A DNA stretch of 64,000 bases, taken from assembly GCA_014904845.1 (NCBI GenBank), contig MU119237.1, positions 62,001-126,000 on the forward strand, written 5' to 3'. Numbering within the stretch: the first letter of the stretch is position 1; each line of letters opens with the position of its first letter. This document shows positions 60,051 through 64,000 of the stretch, one piece after another. Under the pieces are notes generated by a model. The model saw only the letters and a program-made list of their open reading frames with translations, searched no databases and was not told the DNA's origin. The position numbers were made by a program, and so were the translations under genes. Origin of the DNA: Acephala macrosclerotiorum (Eukaryota > Ascomycota > Leotiomycetes > Helotiales > Mollisiaceae).

Positions 60051-61019
60051 TCGTGCAAGATTCGGTCTATAGGCAGGCTCTGACGTCACTGTATTTCTTT
60101 AGAGACCTTGGAGGAAGTGGTATGGCTACTAGTAGCGGTTTTACGAATCGATTGAAGTATGCAAAACGAGGGGGCAAAATTGTAAGAAAACAAGCTGCCC
60201 CGTTGCATAAGTAGAGACTAGAGTAGTGGCACAAGGACTTACGGCGATAATATTGATAAACAGTGTCCTTTTTAAGAGATGATCCGTCTATAGTAGCTTT
60301 AGAGTTTGAGTGATAGATAGATTGCATCTAAGGCGCTAAAAGATATGACCAACTCAGATTGGCAAACCTGCATTTCGCGAGTGGTATTGGTGCCTTGGGT
60401 TCGGTCTTTCAGATACCAGGCCCTGCAAGCAGACTTAAGGGCAAAAGATCTCTTGGTCCTTCATTGAGTACAACAATTTGCCTCGACAGCGATGATTGGT
60501 CTGGATTTTCTCTTCGAGTTGATTGTGGTTGATTAAGCTCCGAAATGCATCTCTCTTCTGTATTACAGGTTTTGAACATGCAACAATGCTGCCCTATTCC
60601 CTGATACAAACTGATGGTAATAAAAAATGTCGTCGCCTCGGATGGTCATCTCAGGGCGGCTATTTTCTATGCCCTGTGCCGCCGTGCGTGCGCAATCTGA
60701 TGCCTACTTCATAACATAAACCTGTACAAGCTGCGCTAACAGCCCAAGCCAGAGGGCGCAGGCCTGGTCCGTAACCCCAATGAGCTCGAATTTTGCGGCC
60801 CTTTCTAGTTCTTAAAATGCGATTAGCCGGGGGAGGGGGCAGCGAATCCCACAGCTACAAGTTGCGAGTGAGAAGAGATTGGCGGCTCGTCTAGCCGCCG
60901 CCTTGGATCCGCGAAAATTGCCCCATCGGGTAAGCCCTGACGGTCTACATGGTTTTTTGTACGATTAAAATGGCATGAGGCCACAAGACAGCAATTACTA
61001 TTTTGATGCCTCGTGATCT
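60051..61019. other. Gene-free end of island 2
   Basis: Normal-GC sequence between the PAC1 copy and the right AT-rich block. Frames at 60,067-60,714 are short, overlap on opposite strands and resemble nothing known. G/C-rich sequence at 60,820-60,930 has no recognisable coding sense. Confidence 0.45.
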
Positions 61020-61038
61020 CATTTTATTTTAATCGTAC
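60959..61038. repeat. 80-bp inverted repeat at the AT-block boundary
   Basis: The arms GTACGATTAAAAT (60,959-60,971) and its exact complement (61,026-61,038) enclose about 54 bases. Inner imperfect matching around GCATGAGGC and GCCTCGTGA extends the stem. It lies at the change from normal to RIP-type composition. It could be a tiny MITE or a transposon end. Confidence 0.6.
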
Positions 61039-64000
61039 TTGTTTTGTGTTTTTAAGTAATATATTTCTTTAAAAATATTATTAATATAAAATTATAAAAA
61101 ATAAATTATTTTTTATTTTTATAAATATTAATTAAATAAATAATTATTATATAATTTATTATAAAAATATTATTTTTAAATAAATTAAAATTTTTTATTT
61201 TAATACAACGATTTTTAATTTTAATTTAAATTTTTATAATCGTTTAAAATAAATAATTAAAATTATAATAAATTATATAAAATTATTTAAAAAATAAATA
61301 TTTTTTATATTTATTTTAAAATAATAATATTAAATATTTAATTGTTTTTAATTATAATAAATTATTATTATTATTATATTAATTTTTTTTTAAATATTAT
61401 AAATAAACGTAATATTTTTAAATATTTATTTTTTATTTTTTATAATTTAATTATATTAAATATAATATTATTAATATATATAAAATTTTAATTGAAATTT
61501 TTTTAAATTAAAATTTAATTTATAAATTATTATTTTTAAATTAAAATTTTTTTTAATAAAATTTTTAAATTTTTTTTTTTTTTAAAAATGCGATTATTAA
61601 TTTTATTTTAAATAATAAACTTTAAAACTTTTTAATTTAAATAAATTTTATATATAAATTTTTTTTATTATTTTTTAAACGTTTTTTAAACTTTTTTTTT
61701 AATATATAAAAACTTTATAATCGATTTTAAATTAATTTATTAAAAGTTTATTAAAAAATAAACGTTTAAATATAACGAATCAATTGTTAAACGTATTATC
61801 GATTTAAAATATATAATAAAAACTAAAAAATTCGAATGAAATTATTACTAATTATTAATTAAATTATTAAATTAATTTATTTGAATTAAATACGAAATTT
61901 TTATTTATTAAAAAAATTTATTACTTATATAGAATTTTCGTGTTTATTAAAGTCTTTAATTATAAAATTTTCAATTTATTTAAGATTTCATATTTTAAAG
62001 TTTTATTACGTATTATAAGTCTCGTAATTTGTTTATCGAGTTTTACTCGTTCAATTTATTTTATAGTTTTTATTAGTTTTTATATAATTCGTAATATTTT
62101 TTTTTTTTAATCTAATATCGTTTCGACGTTTATTTTTATTAAAATTGAAAAATGAAATTTAATTCTTTTTTCAATATTTATAATACTTTTAATTGTTTAT
62201 ACAAAATACAAAAAAAATTAATATTTATTTTACGTATAAAAAAAATTAATCAATTTACAACGTTTTATTTTTATTATTATAAACAATTCTATTGATATTT
62301 TTTAAATAAAAACGAATTTTTTTATTATTTCGAATATATTTATATTAAACGTTCGTATAATTTTTTAAGTTTTTACGAATTTATTATACGTAAAACTATT
62401 TGTCGATTCTTTTATCGTTTACGTAAAATTTTTATAAATTTTATTTTTAAATTTATTTAATTAAATTTTTTCATTTTTTAATTTTTTATTTTCGAATTCG
62501 ATTTTCTCGTATTTATTAATTTTAATTTTTCGTTTTAAACAATTTTAAATTTTAATAATAAAATACTATTAATTTTTTTAAACAATTAAAATTCTTTTTT
62601 AATTTTTAAATATTTTTCGATTATAAATATTTTTTCTATTTAATTAAATACTTAATTTTATTTTTAACGAATTAATAATTTAATATTTTTTTTACGTTGT
62701 ATTTTTTATTTGAATTTAAAAAGTTTATTTTTATTATTAAAATCTACAATATTTTTAATAGTATTATTTCGAGTAAAAATATATAAAATATCGAATATAT
62801 ATTTATATTATTAAATAATTCGAATTCGTAATTAATTAATTAATTATTTTAAAAATAATAATTTTACTATAAAATTTTACGTAATAAATTTTTAAGTATT
62901 TAAAAATATATATAGCGCTTTCAATTATTCGTACGATATTTATCGCGAGATTTTATTTCGTATATAAATATTATAAACGTTTATTATTTTCGTGATTTTT
63001 TTTAAAATTTAAAAATATAAAAATCTTTTAATATTTTATTTATTATTTTTACAATTTCTTAATATTTATAAATTAATAATTCGTATTATTTTTTTATAAA
63101 TTCTATTTATATTTTTATTAAATTATAAAATCTTTCTATTTATTGTAAACGATTTTAATATTTCAATTAAAAATATTTTTATAAAAATGTTTTTATTATA
63201 ATATTTTTTAATAAATTTTTTTAGTATTTTATTTATTACTCTCGAAATTATTATTATAATCGTTTTATTAAATACAAATTTATTATCGTATTTTTTTAAT
63301 ATTACTTTCAATATAAATTATTATTTTTAATTATATTTTATTTTTTTATTTAATATATTCATTTTTTTATTTTTTATTTTTTTAATATAAAAAATTTTAA
63401 AATTAAATATTATTAATATTTTTATTTATCGTATTTATTATCGATTAAATTTTTTCGTCGTTATAAAAAATATTAAATTTTTATAATTTATTAATATTTT
63501 TATTTAATATTTCGATTTTTTTAAATAAATTTTTTAAATTTTAAATATTTTAATTATCGTAAATAGTTTTTTATCGTATATTTCGTAGTTTAATTCTACT
63601 AATAATAATTTTTTAAAATAATATATTATTAATTATTATTTCGAGTATTTATTTAATTAATTAAATATTATTTTAATAATAAAATTTAACGTATCAATTT
63701 TTATTACGATTTTTTTTTCGAGATCAAATATTAATAAAAACAATACTCGTATAAACGCGTTTTTAAATTAATCGAATATTTATTAATACTTTTAATTCTA
63801 TTTAAACTTTTTTTTTTTTTATTAATTTCGTATAAAATATTATTACTTTTAAATAATTCTTTATAAATCTCTTATAAAAATTCGTAAATTTAAAAAATAA
63901 TTACATTTTTTTAACGTTTATAAATTTTTTTTATTCGAATATTAATAATACTTTTTTAAAATCTATAAATATTTTTTAAATAAAAATTATATATTCAAAA
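61020..64000. other. AT-rich, RIP-saturated block (right)
   Basis: Composition drops abruptly to the AT-rich, CpG-only pattern and stays so to the window end. No intact gene is present. One minus-strand frame may be a gypsy integrase remnant (listed separately). I could not align the block to the copia families in the left arm. Confidence 0.85.
63123..63311 (-). pseudogene. Possible gypsy integrase zinc-finger remnant
   Basis: This 62-codon frame reads Ile-Asn-Lys-Ile-Leu-Lys-Lys-Phe, then after a gap Ile-Glu-Ile-Leu-Lys-Ser-Phe-Thr-Ile-Asn-Arg-Lys. Many Ty3/gypsy integrases have Ile-Leu-Arg-x-x-His-Asp...Gly-His-Phe-Gly...Thr-Leu-Glu-Leu-Ile...Phe-Thr-Trp-Pro at the HHCC domain. The His residues would have become Tyr by C to T change. 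This is an inference from spacing and may be chance in AT-rich DNA. Confidence 0.25.

Overview
The window looks like a filamentous ascomycete (Pezizomycotina) chromosome; I would guess Leotiomycetes, but only weakly. Evidence for this is spliced genes with 46-90 bp introns and fungal branch points, fungal gene families (laccase, Cip1-like protein, Zn2Cys6 regulator, allantoate-permease-type and 14-TM transporters, PAC1/LIS1), and a sharply two-part composition. Bases 1-34,680 and about 61,020-64,000 are extremely AT-rich and almost gene-free, and the cytosines that survive there are mostly in CpG. This is what heavy repeat-induced point mutation (RIP) leaves behind.

Left arm, 1-34,690: a stack of nested LTR retrotransposons. 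An old, inverted Ty1/copia copy (family A) was split at 2,123/8,384 by a younger copy of its own family (2,124-8,383; 206-bp LTRs, AAAAT duplication). A second, very degraded copia (9,307-32,969 in three pieces) was split twice. One insertion is a 12.1-kb Ty3/gypsy element (11,095-23,201; 259-bp LTRs), the other a younger copia of its own family (25,593-32,130; 226-bp LTRs, ATAAT duplication). The youngest copy still shows protease, integrase, reverse transcriptase and RNase H segments between stop codons.

Gene island 1, 34,700-44,600: a broken S66-type carboxypeptidase fragment, a truncated FAD monooxygenase pseudogene, an intact six-exon allantoate-permease-family transporter (502 aa), an intact four-exon secreted laccase (585 aa), a frameshifted small basic protein, and a Cip1-like secreted protein gene cut by a 276-bp MITE and carrying one nonsense codon.

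Gene island 2, 46,400-60,050: a transporter remnant, then what reads as the relic of a secondary-metabolite cluster. In order these are a Zn2Cys6 regulator with several nonsense codons, an intact 588-aa 14-TM efflux transporter with a GC-AG intron, a small membrane protein of anthrone-oxygenase/DUF1772-like appearance (broken), an alpha/beta hydrolase split by a Fot1/pogo transposon with clear 50-bp terminal repeats, and a flavin monooxygenase pseudogene. It ends with a degenerate, nonsense-riddled copy of PAC1/LIS1, a gene of the dynein pathway whose working copy must lie elsewhere.

Only three genes are convincingly intact: the two transporters and the laccase. In each, the exon lengths I derived sum to a multiple of three. 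Most other genes are broken by G:C to A:T changes, frameshifts or insertions, as expected for a RIP-prone accessory region. No rRNA, tRNA or CRISPR was found.
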